In this document: positions 1 to 8,649 of the stretch, one piece after another
Layout: each line of letters starts with the position of its first letter
How positions within the stretch are numbered: position 1 is the stretch's first letter
Origin: Latilactobacillus sakei subsp. sakei DSM 20017 = JCM 1157
GTDB lineage: Bacteria > Bacillota > Bacilli > Lactobacillales > Lactobacillaceae
Assembly: GCF_002370355.1 (NCBI RefSeq)
Contig: NZ_AP017929.1
Coordinates: forward strand, 1,612,001-1,676,000
Reading direction: 5' to 3'
Length of the DNA stretch: 64,000 nucleotides
Notes under the pieces: model-generated
Told to the model about the DNA's origin: nothing
Database searches by the model: none
The model's input: the letters and a program-made list of their open reading frames with translations, nothing else
Translations under genes and position numbers: made by a program

Positions 1-645
1 GGCAATCGATTGAAGCTTACGACCAACCAAAGGCGTCCAGCGCTGATAACGTCGTGTTAGTTCAAGGGCTGGTAATTGTAAGAGTGTATATAATCGATTG
101 AGATACTGGGCACTAAATTGGTTAATCGTGACTTGCTGTGCCACTACTAGCGCCCGCAAGTTACCAATATGTTCAGTTTCAATCGTTGAGGCAAAGTTAA
201 GCCCGACCCCTACCACGACACCACTTAAGCGACCGGTAACGTCCAGATAACCCTCTGTTAGAATACCTGCTAATTTTTGCCGCCGATTATAGACGTCATT
301 GACCCATTTAAGCTGAACTTCATAATGCAACAAGGCTTGAATTGTTTCGGCAAGTGCAACGCCCGCTGCAGCTGTTTGTTGAAAGGCATTAAAACACGCA
401 GGATCTCGAACGGGCATCAAAAGACTTAAATAAAGACCACCAATCGGCGATACAAATTGGTGGTCTCTTTGGCCGCGGCCCTGTGTTTGTTGTTGCGCTA
501 CCACAACTGACCATTGCTGATCACGCATTGGCTGTTGCAACAAATAAGCGTTGGTTGATGGTAGGACTTGCTGAACTGAGAGGGTGAGCAAATCGCGTAG
601 TTCCGGGGAAAGTACCCGCTGTATCTGCGCCGCCTCGATTGTCAT
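1..645 (-). CDS. birA: Biotin-[acetyl-CoA-carboxylase] ligase, 3' end outside the window
   Basis: Attaches biotin to the AccB carrier made by the same operon. I translated 215 codons from ATG at 645-643. Visible are QTQGRGQRD (biotinyl-AMP loop, normally GRGR), KWVNDVY, KLAGILTE and VGVGLNF, which are the catalytic-domain motifs of biotin protein ligases. There is no N-terminal helix-turn-helix, because the catalytic domain starts within the first 30 residues, so this is a monofunctional ligase and not a BirA repressor. The start lies 5 bases after the fabI stop, which makes it the last gene of the fab/acc operon visible here. The C-terminus runs past base 1. Confidence 0.9.
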   Translation of the reverse strand, partial: MTIEAAQIQRVLSPELRDLLTLSVQQVLPSTNAYLLQQPMRDQQWSVVVAQQQTQGRGQRDHQFVSPIGGLYLSLLMPVRDPACFNAFQQTAAAGVALAETIQALLHYEVQLKWVNDVYNRRQKLAGILTEGYLDVTGRLSGVVVGVGLNFASTIETEHIGNLRALVVAQQVTINQFSAQYLNRLYTLLQLPALELTRRYQRWTPLVGRKLQSIA

Positions 646-650
646 TAAGT

Positions 651-1400
651 CTATTGTAAATGAACGCCTTTGTCAACGTAGATAATGTCACCAGTCACAC
701 CGGTTGCCATATCACTGAGTAAGAACCCAGCGACATTCCCAACTTCTTCAATCGTGACTGATTGACCATCAACAGTTCGTTTTTCTGATTCTTCTAATAA
801 TGAACGGAAATCTTTAACCCCGGTCACTGCGAGTGTCTTGATGGCCCCTGCAGAAATGGCATTAACGCGAATTTGATCAGCGCCTAAATCTCGTGCTAAA
901 TAGCGAACACTAGCTTCTAATGATGCTTTGGCGATACCCATCACGTTGTAGTTAGGAACAGCGCGTTCTGAACCAAAGTAAGTCATTGTCACAATGCTAC
1001 CATTTGGTTTTAAGAGGTCACGACCATATTTAGCGACGGCGATTAATGAATACGCACTGATTTCTTGGGCTAATAAGTAACCTGAACGAGATGTTTCATA
1101 AACCTTACCCTCTAACTCTTCACGGTTGGCATAGGCGATCGCATGAACAATCCCATCAATTTGACCCACTTTAGCTTTAATTTCAGCAAAAGTTTGTTCA
1201 ATTGCGGCATCATCGCTGACATCACATTCAACCAATAAGCTTGTTTCGGGGACAAATTTTGACAAACTATGTTTAATTCGGTCGTTTTGGTAGGTATAAA
1301 TAACCTCCCCACCAGCTTGTGTAATTGCTTGTGCACATCCCCACGCGATACTTCTTTGATTAGCAACGCCCATCACTAGGATTTTCTTTCCATTTAACAC
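651..1400 (-). CDS. fabI: Enoyl-[acyl-carrier-protein] reductase (NADH), FabI type
   Basis: Catalyses the last reduction of each fatty-acid elongation cycle. The 249-aa product is a short-chain dehydrogenase-like reductase with an N-terminal nucleotide-binding motif (GVANQRSIAWG) and the FabI active-site pattern YNVMGIAK near residue 157, where Y and K are six residues apart. The start is GTG at 1400-1398, with AAAGGAGTG about 10 bases upstream. The next gene, accA, ends 23 bases upstream, so it is co-transcribed. No FabK-type flavin reductase is seen in the cluster, so this is probably the reductase for the pathway. Confidence 0.95.
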   Translation of the reverse strand: MLNGKKILVMGVANQRSIAWGCAQAITQAGGEVIYTYQNDRIKHSLSKFVPETSLLVECDVSDDAAIEQTFAEIKAKVGQIDGIVHAIAYANREELEGKVYETSRSGYLLAQEISAYSLIAVAKYGRDLLKPNGSIVTMTYFGSERAVPNYNVMGIAKASLEASVRYLARDLGADQIRVNAISAGAIKTLAVTGVKDFRSLLEESEKRTVDGQSVTIEEVGNVAGFLLSDMATGVTGDIIYVDKGVHLQ

Positions 1401-1423
1401 GTTTCTGACACTCCTTTTTTTCG

Positions 1424-2221
1424 TTAAAATTGCCTAAATCTGGCTTGTCGAGTGGCCAATAAAGTCTCGACAGGTAATTGTTGTAATTGATTTAATTGTT
1501 CGGTTAAGACGGTGGTTATATTTTGACAGAAAAGGTGTTCATCTGGTTCTTCTTGAATAATCCCTTCAATCACACCGGCATCTTGTAAAGATTGGGGTGT
1601 TAATTGCATGATTGCCGCCGCTTCATCAGCGCGCTGGCTATCTTTCCATAAAATTGAAGCAAACCCTTCTGGCGATAAAATGGAATACATACTCTCAGTG
1701 GTCATCCAAACTTGATCGCCACAGGCTAGTGCCAAGGCACCACCTGAGCCCCCTTCACCGAAGATTACGCTAATCATCGGTGTTTTCAGAGTACTGATTT
1801 CATATAAATTATTGGCAATCGCCATTCCCTGACCGGTCGCTTCAGCGTGCGCCCCGGGATAAGCTCCCGCGGTATTCACCAAAGTGATAATCGGACGTTT
1901 GAATTTCTCTGCTTCCTTCATTAACCGTAACGCTTTGCGATAACCGGCGGGTTCAGGACAACCAAAGTGACACGCCATACGTTCTTCAAGTGTTGTCCCT
2001 TTATTAGTTGCAATCACCGTCACCGGTTGATTATTAAATAACGCGATACCACCAATAATGGCTGGATCTTCGCCGCCGACTCGGTCGCCTTTGAGAATCA
2101 TTAAATCATCAAAAAGGTTGGCCAATAATGCCGGTGTCGTTATTTTTTGACTACTACGGGCGCCGGCGACAATCTTAGCGGCTGTCTTTTTTTGACGATT
2201 AATAATGAGCCCCTCTTTCAT
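1424..2221 (-). CDS. accA: Acetyl-CoA carboxylase carboxyltransferase subunit alpha
   Basis: Forms, with AccD, the carboxyltransferase that moves CO2 from biotin to acetyl-CoA to give malonyl-CoA. The 265-aa crotonase-fold protein has the glycine-rich GEGGSGGALAL segment and LSPEGFASILW typical of AccA. It is shorter than the roughly 319-aa E. coli protein, as is usual in lactobacilli. The first 23 bases overlap accD. The ATG at 2221 has no clear ribosome-binding site. A strong GAGGGG lies inside the reading frame, six bases before an ATT codon that overlaps the accD stop, so translation may begin six codons later at ATT. Confidence 0.92.
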   Translation of the reverse strand: MKEGLIINRQKKTAAKIVAGARSSQKITTPALLANLFDDLMILKGDRVGGEDPAIIGGIALFNNQPVTVIATNKGTTLEERMACHFGCPEPAGYRKALRLMKEAEKFKRPIITLVNTAGAYPGAHAEATGQGMAIANNLYEISTLKTPMISVIFGEGGSGGALALACGDQVWMTTESMYSILSPEGFASILWKDSQRADEAAAIMQLTPQSLQDAGVIEGIIQEEPDEHLFCQNITTVLTEQLNQLQQLPVETLLATRQARFRQF

Positions 2222-3050
2222 GTAACTTCAACAATTGATGAAGTACCTTTTTTTGATCCTGACGTGCTATGATTTGATCAATAAACCCATTTTTTAAGAC
2301 GGTTTCGGCATCTTGTAAATCCGGTGCGATCTGTTCGTGCATCGTCTGTTCAATCACACGCCGGCCCGCAAAGCCAATCACCGCTTTGGGTTCGGCTAAA
2401 ATAATATCGGCTTCCGTTGCAAAACTAGCTGTTACCCCACCGGTTGTCGGATCGGTTAATAAGCTAATGTACAACAGCCCTTGTTCGGCATGCTGTTTAA
2501 CAGCCGCTGAGGTTTTAGCCATCTGCATCAAAGAAAAAATCCCTTCTTGCATCCGAGCACCACCAGAAGCCGCAATTAAAATCACGGGTAAGCCTTTTTC
2601 AGTTGCCAGTTCAAAGAGCCGTGTAATTTTTTCACCAGTCGCACTGCCCATGCTTCCCATAATAAAATAAGGGTCCATGATACCTAATGCGAATTTTTGT
2701 TGTTTAATAGTTGCCACACCGGTCAAAATACTATCTTCTAGTCCGGTAATTTGCTGTGCTTTTCGCAATTTCTGCGGATATTTGGGAAAATGGAGCGGAT
2801 TAGGCGTTTGCGCTAGATCGCCGGCTGGTTCAAAACTATCCACCAACCAATCTAGGCGAACCTTAGCCCGCGTCCGAAATCCATATTGACAGACCGGACA
2901 AGTCCGGTAATAACCAAGGTCCTTATGATAAATCGATTGCTGACACTTAGGACAGGCAACCCATAAACCGTCTGGCACCTTTTGTCGTGCTTCTTGATTA
3001 TATTTAAGATGGGCTTTACCGATATTACGAACGGCATTGAATAATTGCAT
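2199..3050 (-). CDS. accD: Acetyl-CoA carboxylase carboxyltransferase subunit beta
   Basis: Partner of AccA in malonyl-CoA formation. The 283-aa protein carries the N-terminal zinc ribbon of AccD (C33, C36, C51, C54 in CPKC...CPVC), followed by the crotonase-like carboxyltransferase domain with GGARMQEG and TTGGVTASFA. The start ATG has GGAGG upstream. It lies 13 bases after accC and overlaps accA by 23 bases, suggesting translational coupling that would keep the two carboxyltransferase subunits at similar levels. Confidence 0.96.
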   Translation of the reverse strand: MQLFNAVRNIGKAHLKYNQEARQKVPDGLWVACPKCQQSIYHKDLGYYRTCPVCQYGFRTRAKVRLDWLVDSFEPAGDLAQTPNPLHFPKYPQKLRKAQQITGLEDSILTGVATIKQQKFALGIMDPYFIMGSMGSATGEKITRLFELATEKGLPVILIAASGGARMQEGIFSLMQMAKTSAAVKQHAEQGLLYISLLTDPTTGGVTASFATEADIILAEPKAVIGFAGRRVIEQTMHEQIAPDLQDAETVLKNGFIDQIIARQDQKKVLHQLLKLHERGAHY

Positions 3051-3063
3051 GGTGCCCCTCCTT

Positions 3064-4410
3064 TTAATCTGTTGCTAATGACGTTAAATAATCCGTCGTC
3101 GCTTGGCTACTTAAAAAGACCGGATCTTCTAATAACGTTTGTTGGAACTGTGCATTCGTTTTAATCCCTGAAACAATCAACTCATTGAGCACCCGATGCA
3201 TTTTAGCAATCGCAATTTCGCGCGTTGCGCCCCAAGTAATTAACTTGCCAATCATCGCATCGTAAAACGGTGAAATCGCGTAACCACTGAATAAATGTGT
3301 GTCGATACGCACACCTAAGTTACCAGTTGGTAAGTATAAATAGTTCACCGTACCAGCCGAGGGGGCAAAGTTATTGTCCGGATCTTCAGCATTTAAACGA
3401 CATTCAAGCGCAAAGCCACGCGTTTCAACGGCGGCTTGATCAAATGATAATGGTGCCCCTGCGGCCACCAAGATTTGTTCCCGGACAAGATCGACACCCG
3501 TCACCATTTCGGTTACCGGATGTTCAACTTGAATTCGGGTATTCATTTCTAGGAAATAGAACTGATGGTCCTGATCCATTAAAAATTCAACAGTCCCAGT
3601 ATTTTCATAATTAATTTGTTCAGCCGCTTTGAGTGCAATTGCGCCCAATTCAGCCCGTTCAACCGGCGTTAATAAAGCCGATGGCGTTTCTTCAATCACC
3701 TTTTGTTTAAAGCGTTGCATTGAACAATCCCGTTCTGGGAAGTAGACAGCATTGCCGAAGCGATCTCTGAAAATTTGAACTTCGATATGTTTAACGTCCA
3801 GCATGATTTTTTCTAGGTACAACTGATCATTGCCGAAAGCACTGGCCGCTTCTAATTGTGCTTGCGCATAACTGTCAGCGAGTTGGCTTTCATCGTCAAC
3901 CAAGCGAATCCCTTTGCCACCGCCACCAGCGACGGCTTTAATCATTACGGGATAACCAACTTTAGCGGCGACGATTTTAGCGTCCGCAAGACTTTTTAAT
4001 GGGCCATCACTCCCAGGAATCAACGGCACGGCGGCCGCCTTCATACTGGTTTTGGCCTGACTTTTATCCCCCATCTGCGCAATTACTTGGCTAGAAGGCC
4101 CGATAAACGTCACGCCACAGGCTTCACACATTTCAGCAAATTGACTGTTTTCAGATAAAAAACCATACCCTGGATGAATCGCGTCGCAACCAGTCCCAAT
4201 CGCTGCGGATAAAACGTTTTGCATATTTAAATAGGATTCTTGTGGTCGATTACCGCCGATGCAGACCGCTTCGTCCGCTAATTGAACGTGCAAACTACTT
4301 TTATCGGCTTTGGAATAAACCGATACAGAGGGAATGCCCATTTCTTTTAACGTCCGAATGATGTGCAACGCGATTTCGCCCCGATTAGCGACTAATACTT
4401 TCTTAAACAT
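3064..4410 (-). CDS. accC: Acetyl-CoA carboxylase, biotin carboxylase subunit
   Basis: ATP-dependent carboxylation of the biotin carried by AccB. The 448 aa match the family length. Motifs are the N-terminal VLVANRGEIALHI, the ATP-grasp glycine loop AGGGGKGIRLV, and EMNTRIQVEHPVTE containing metal and biotin ligands. GGAGGCACC precedes the ATG. Part of the continuous fab/acc operon, with 13-base gaps to both neighbours. Confidence 0.97.
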   Translation of the reverse strand: MFKKVLVANRGEIALHIIRTLKEMGIPSVSVYSKADKSSLHVQLADEAVCIGGNRPQESYLNMQNVLSAAIGTGCDAIHPGYGFLSENSQFAEMCEACGVTFIGPSSQVIAQMGDKSQAKTSMKAAAVPLIPGSDGPLKSLADAKIVAAKVGYPVMIKAVAGGGGKGIRLVDDESQLADSYAQAQLEAASAFGNDQLYLEKIMLDVKHIEVQIFRDRFGNAVYFPERDCSMQRFKQKVIEETPSALLTPVERAELGAIALKAAEQINYENTGTVEFLMDQDHQFYFLEMNTRIQVEHPVTEMVTGVDLVREQILVAAGAPLSFDQAAVETRGFALECRLNAEDPDNNFAPSAGTVNYLYLPTGNLGVRIDTHLFSGYAISPFYDAMIGKLITWGATREIAIAKMHRVLNELIVSGIKTNAQFQQTLLEDPVFLSSQATTDYLTSLATD

Positions 4411-4423
4411 CGCGTGGTGCCTC

Positions 4424-4846
4424 CTATTCGATAATAAATGTTAATTCTGCGGTACAGGCTTTTTCACCATCAACCGTTGCGATCGCTTTACCGACCCCAA
4501 TCCGATCTTTTAATTTTTCAAGTGTGACTTTAATTTCAAGTGTGTCGCCAGGGCGAACCACCCGTCTGAATTTAGCCGACTTAACGCCACCAAAAAAGGC
4601 TGTCCGCCCTTTAAATTGGTCAAGCGTTAATAAAGCGACTGCCCCAGTTTGGGCCATGGCTTCTAAAATGAAAACACCTGGCAATACTGGATTACCTGGA
4701 AAATGGCCTTGGAAAACCGCTTCGTTGATTGACACGTTTTTCCGTGCAATCGCGAATTCACCTGGTTCGAAACTCAATACGCGATCGATTAATAACATCG
4801 GATAACGATGGGGTAAAATCGCTTGGATTTCTTGACTATCTAACAT
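4424..4846 (-). CDS. fabZ: 3-hydroxyacyl-[ACP] dehydratase, complete active site
   Basis: Dehydrates 3-hydroxyacyl-ACP to trans-2-enoyl-ACP. The 140-aa hot-dog fold protein has the intact FabZ signature: HRYPMLLIDRV, GHFPGNPVLPG with the catalytic histidine, and LEAMAQTG with the catalytic glutamate. It sits between accB and accC. A second FabZ-like gene at 9641-10096 heads the operon but lacks the catalytic histidine, so this copy is probably the working dehydratase. Confidence 0.95.
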   Translation of the reverse strand: MLDSQEIQAILPHRYPMLLIDRVLSFEPGEFAIARKNVSINEAVFQGHFPGNPVLPGVFILEAMAQTGAVALLTLDQFKGRTAFFGGVKSAKFRRVVRPGDTLEIKVTLEKLKDRIGVGKAIATVDGEKACTAELTFIIE

Positions 4847-4849
4847 GGT

Positions 4850-5305
4850 TTAGCCTTCTTTCACTTTAAATAGTGGTTGTTGGTATTCAACTAATTCTTC
4901 GTTTTGAACGAGGATGTCAGTAATTGTCCCAGCCACCGTACTTTTGACTTCCGTCATCATCTTCATGGCTTCAATCACACAAACGACATCGCCAACCGCT
5001 ACCGTTTGACCAACCTTCACAAAAGCTGGATCAGCAGGTGCTGGTTGTAAATAAATACTCCCAACAAGCGGTGCTTCAATCGCAACTGTGTCATCGGCAA
5101 CAGCCACAGGTGCTTCAGGCGCCTCAGTTGGCATACTTGTCATTGGCGTTGTAGGTGTCACTGATGGCGCTACTGACGCGTGTTGCACATCTTGAACGCC
5201 TCGTTTATTTAAATAAAGTTTGATATCACTTGTTTCAAGTTGCATTTCTTGGTTGCCTGATTGATTAAACAAGGCCACCATTTCTTTGACTTCATCGTAG
5301 TTCAT
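4850..5305 (-). CDS. accB: Acetyl-CoA carboxylase biotin carboxyl carrier protein
   Basis: Carries biotin between AccC and the AccA/AccD carboxyltransferase. The 151-aa protein has an N-terminal helical segment, a Pro/Ala/Thr-rich linker (about residues 43-70) and a C-terminal biotinyl domain with the EAMKMMTEV motif, where the lysine is biotinylated. It lies 4 bases from fabF and 3 bases from fabZ. The ligase that modifies it (birA) is the last gene of the same operon. Confidence 0.96.
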   Translation of the reverse strand: MNYDEVKEMVALFNQSGNQEMQLETSDIKLYLNKRGVQDVQHASVAPSVTPTTPMTSMPTEAPEAPVAVADDTVAIEAPLVGSIYLQPAPADPAFVKVGQTVAVGDVVCVIEAMKMMTEVKSTVAGTITDILVQNEELVEYQQPLFKVKEG

Positions 5306-5309
5306 TTAA

Positions 5310-6542
5310 CTAATCGCTCCATTTCTTCAACAACAACACAGCGTTATGGCCACCAAAGCCAAATGAGTTACTCATACCATATTGTGCGTCTGGGGCAGCT
5401 AGTGGTGTCTTAATTAAGTTCACGTGACAGTCCGGATCAGTATTTTGTAACCCAACGTTCGGTGGCAAAGTACCGGCTTGTAAAGCACCAATTGTAACGA
5501 TTGCTTCAAGCGCACCGGCTGCCCCTAATAAATGACCTGTCATACTCTTTGTACTGCTGACAGGAACTGTTCCTTCGTCACCAAAAACACGTGCCAAAGC
5601 AGCAGATTCTGCTAACTCATTGGCAACCGTTCCAGTGCCGTGTGCATTAACGTAATCAACATCGGCCGCTGTAATCCCAGCTTCATCAATTGCCATTTGC
5701 ATTGCACGAGCAGCAACTTCACCATTTGGATTAGGCGATGTCATATGGTAGGCATCACAATTGGTCCCGTATCCTGTGACTTCACCTAAAATGGTCGCAT
5801 GGCGTGCTTGTGCGTGTTCAAGACTTTCTAAAATTAAAGTGGCGCCACCTTCACCCATCACAAACCCTTTACGGTCTGCGTCAAAAGGTAATGAAGCCCG
5901 TGCTGGATCTGTCGCGGTTGATAACGTTGATAACGCCGCGAAACCACCAATCCCAATTTCATTGATTGAGGCTTCAGAACCACCGGTCACCATTACAGTG
6001 GCCCGGTTCTCTTTAATTTGACGATAAGCTTCACCAATCGCATTAGCCCCACTTGAACAAGCGGTTACGATCGTTGTACAAATATTTTGCGCACCGATTT
6101 CAATGGCGATATTGGCCGCAGCCATATTTCCAATTGATTTAGGCACAAAAAGTGGTGAGATATGATCAGCACCCTTTTCAACCATACGCGTCACTTGTTC
6201 TTGAATCGTGGTTAAACCACCAATCCCAGAACCGTAAATGACGCCCATGTCGGCTGGTACGGTATTTTCGTCGTTAATACCGGCTTGTTCGAGTGCTGCT
6301 AGTGCACTATCAAGTGCGTATTGTGAAAATAAATCCATTCGCTTTGCTTTTTTCTTGCCGATTCGTAATGCCGGATCAAAATCAAGAACTTCGGCAGCTA
6401 ATGACACACCTGTTGTGGTTGCATCAAACTTTGTAATGGGGCCAATGCCTAATTCGCCCGCTAGAATCCGGCGTGTAAATGTCTCAACGTCGTTTCCTAA
6501 AGGTGCCACAACGCCCATTCCTGTAATTACTACTCTCGTCAT
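5310..6542 (-). CDS. fabF: 3-oxoacyl-[ACP] synthase II
   Basis: Condensing enzyme that elongates acyl-ACP with malonyl-ACP. The 410-aa thiolase-fold protein has the Cys-His-His triad in context: TACSSGANAIGEAYR (nucleophilic Cys), VNAHGTGT and STKSMTGHLLGAAG. No FabB is seen. Located 13 bases after fabG and 4 bases before accB. Confidence 0.96.
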   Translation of the reverse strand: MTRVVITGMGVVAPLGNDVETFTRRILAGELGIGPITKFDATTTGVSLAAEVLDFDPALRIGKKKAKRMDLFSQYALDSALAALEQAGINDENTVPADMGVIYGSGIGGLTTIQEQVTRMVEKGADHISPLFVPKSIGNMAAANIAIEIGAQNICTTIVTACSSGANAIGEAYRQIKENRATVMVTGGSEASINEIGIGGFAALSTLSTATDPARASLPFDADRKGFVMGEGGATLILESLEHAQARHATILGEVTGYGTNCDAYHMTSPNPNGEVAARAMQMAIDEAGITAADVDYVNAHGTGTVANELAESAALARVFGDEGTVPVSSTKSMTGHLLGAAGALEAIVTIGALQAGTLPPNVGLQNTDPDCHVNLIKTPLAAPDAQYGMSNSFGFGGHNAVLLLKKWSD

Positions 6543-6555
6543 CTTAATCCCTCAC

Positions 6556-7287
6556 TTATATTGTCATCCCGCCATCGACAGTCAAAACTTGCCCCGTCAA
6601 ATAGTCATTTTCTGCTAAAAATAAAGCGGCTGATGCCACTTCATCTGGTTGACCAAAACGCTGTAATGGAATCTGCGTCATAATCGCTTCTTTAACACTC
6701 GGTTTTAAGACCGCTGTCATTTCAGTTTCAATCATTCCTGGTGCAATCGCGTTACACCGGACGTTACGCAGAGCGCCTTCTTTGGCGACGGATTGGGTGA
6801 ACCCAATCACACCCGCTTTACTAGCGGCGTAATTGGCTTGGCCCATATTACCGTGTTGGCCAATCACGCTTGAAAGGTTGATAATACAACCACTGCGTTG
6901 GCGTAACATTTTTTTGAAGGCCACTTGGGTCACTCTAAAAGTGCCGACCAAATTGACATCAACGACCGCTTGGAAATCTTCAACAGACATCGCCATCACG
7001 AGCTTATCGCGCGTAATACCGGCATTATTCACCAAAACGTCCAATCGACCATAGCATTCAAAGGTTTCTTTAACCAAACGATCAGCGGTATCTGCTGCGG
7101 TAATATCGCCTTGTACGAATAAATAGGTCACGCCTAAATCTTCGATTGCTTGGACGAGTTCAGCATCTAATGCTGAACGCGCATTGAGCACGAGTTGATA
7201 ACCTGCTGCTGCAAATTTAAGGGCAATTGCCCGACCAATACCGCGGCTACCACCAGTAATCACGGCTACTTTTTCATTTGAAGTCAT
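6556..7287 (-). CDS. fabG: 3-oxoacyl-[ACP] reductase
   Basis: NADPH-dependent reduction of 3-oxoacyl-ACP. The 243-aa short-chain dehydrogenase has TGGSRGIGRAIA for cofactor binding, NNAGITRD, the catalytic Ser of NLSSV, YAASKAG with Tyr and Lys, and a C-terminal LTGQVLTVDGGM. Its ATG overlaps the fabD stop by one base (TAATG), indicating coupled translation. Confidence 0.96.
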   Translation of the reverse strand: MTSNEKVAVITGGSRGIGRAIALKFAAAGYQLVLNARSALDAELVQAIEDLGVTYLFVQGDITAADTADRLVKETFECYGRLDVLVNNAGITRDKLVMAMSVEDFQAVVDVNLVGTFRVTQVAFKKMLRQRSGCIINLSSVIGQHGNMGQANYAASKAGVIGFTQSVAKEGALRNVRCNAIAPGMIETEMTAVLKPSVKEAIMTQIPLQRFGQPDEVASAALFLAENDYLTGQVLTVDGGMTI

Positions 7288-8231
7288 TAATGTGCGCCTT
7301 CTTTCAAGGCAGCCACGACAGTTTCAAACTGTGCGCTACTGCTAATATTAAATCGGTCTAATTGAGGGACCGTTTGACGTGCAAACTTGCTAAGTGCGTT
7401 GCCCGGCCCCACTTCAATAACCGTTGTCACCTCTTGCTTAGCCAATTGTGTCAGACCAGTCGCAAAATGAGTTGGTTGATACATCTGTGCAGTTAAGGTT
7501 GCTTGTAAGCTAGTAACTTCAAAAGGTTGTTCAGTTGTATTACTGATCACGGGATAAACGCCCTCTTTAAAAGTGACTTGCGCCAGTGCTTGTTCAAATT
7601 GATGCGCCGTTTCTTCAAATAAAGCGGTATGAAACGCCCCTTTAACGGGTAACGGAATCACTTTAGGTGCTACTTCAAGCGTTTCAAATAACGTTGTTAA
7701 CGCCTGAATCCCACTTTGAGTCCCACCAACGACGATTTGTTTGGGCGAATTGTAATTCGCAATCGTCACCGTTTCACCAGTCTTTTGAATCGTCTCACAA
7801 GCTGCTTGAATTTGATTAATATCAGGTTTTAAAATCGCAATCATCGCGCCAGGATGTGCTTCAACAGTCGCTTGCATTAAAGCACCACGCTTGGCAACTA
7901 GCGGTAAACCGGTCGTCAAATCAAGCATGCCACTGGCAATCAATGCTGAATATTCCCCTAAGCTAAGCCCTAAGGCACCAGCTGTTAAGATCCCCGTATC
8001 TGTTAACATGCGGCTAATCCCAACGCTCATAGCCACGATCGCCGGTTGCGCATAACGCGTTTGACCTAATAAATCAGCATCATTCATGATTTTTTGTAAA
8101 TCAAGTTGTGTCAGCTGACTCGCTTGGTCAATCGTGTCGTGGTAAATGGGATAATCTTGATATAAATCATTCCCCATCCCAACGGCTTCGCTACCTTGAC
8201 CGCTCATTAAAAGTCCAATTTTAACCATCAT
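7287..8231 (-). CDS. fabD: Malonyl-CoA:ACP transacylase
   Basis: Loads malonate onto acyl carrier protein. The 314-aa protein has the FabD elbow motif GLSLGEYSAL (nucleophilic Ser) and the catalytic His in VKGAFHTALF. The N-terminal GLLMSGQGSE is typical. GGAG lies 7 bases before the first of two adjacent ATG codons, so either could be used. It is separated from acpP by 137 bases almost filled by a hairpin element. Confidence 0.95.
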   Translation of the reverse strand: MMVKIGLLMSGQGSEAVGMGNDLYQDYPIYHDTIDQASQLTQLDLQKIMNDADLLGQTRYAQPAIVAMSVGISRMLTDTGILTAGALGLSLGEYSALIASGMLDLTTGLPLVAKRGALMQATVEAHPGAMIAILKPDINQIQAACETIQKTGETVTIANYNSPKQIVVGGTQSGIQALTTLFETLEVAPKVIPLPVKGAFHTALFEETAHQFEQALAQVTFKEGVYPVISNTTEQPFEVTSLQATLTAQMYQPTHFATGLTQLAKQEVTTVIEVGPGNALSKFARQTVPQLDRFNISSSAQFETVVAALKEGAH

Positions 8232-8252
8232 CTGTGCTCCTTTAGATTGCTA

Positions 8253-8366
8253 AATGTCCATTTTGAAACTGACTCTTGTGCTTAACGATATTTGTCAAAT
8301 CAGCGATTTCATCGCCAATTCGCCAAATGCGGTTAATGCTCAGAGTCAAACCGTTTCAAACGCACG
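8253..8366. repeat. Long-hairpin intergenic element, copy 1 (acpP-fabD)
   Basis: About 114 bp between the acpP stop (2 bases away) and fabD. It forms an almost end-to-end hairpin: GAAAC pairs GTTTC, GACTC pairs GAGTC, TTAAC pairs GTTAA. It carries the internal-loop motifs shared by all copies (TTGTGC opposite TGCTCA; TCAAATC opposite AATTCGC). It lies inside the operon and has no T-run, so it is not a classical terminator. Same family as the elements at 11690, 33581, 42760, 42882, 43005, 49277, 49401 and 49527. Confidence 0.85.
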
Positions 8367-8368
8367 CT

Positions 8369-8608
8369 TTATTTGTTCATTGTTTTTTCGATATAGTCAA
8401 CAACGTTTTGAACCGTTACGATTGATTCGTCTGGATCTAATTTAAGTTCCATGTCATCTTCTAATTGATTCATTACTTCAAAGATATCTAAGCTATCTGC
8501 ATCTAAATCTTCACGGATGTTCGTTGTAGGTGTTACTTGGCTTTCTTCAACGTCTAATTGTTCTGCGATAACTGCTTGTACTTTTTTTAAGATGTCTGCT
8601 TGTGTCAT
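8369..8608 (-). CDS. acpP: Acyl carrier protein
   Basis: Carries growing acyl chains on phosphopantetheine. This 79-aa acidic helical protein has the attachment motif DADSLD, with Ser39 as the modification site. GGGG precedes the ATG. It is the third gene of the operon. A hairpin element begins 2 bases after its stop and could protect the mRNA end, which would fit the need for much more ACP than FabD. Confidence 0.97.
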   Translation of the reverse strand: MTQADILKKVQAVIAEQLDVEESQVTPTTNIREDLDADSLDIFEVMNQLEDDMELKLDPDESIVTVQNVVDYIEKTMNK

Positions 8609-8649
8609 GATTAAAACCCCTTATAATTAATTAATTTTTTAGTTTATTT

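Noticed and set aside
8254-8445. 63-aa plus-strand open frame antisense to acpP
   Set aside because: It lies within the hairpin element and acpP; no ribosome-binding site, no family resemblance.
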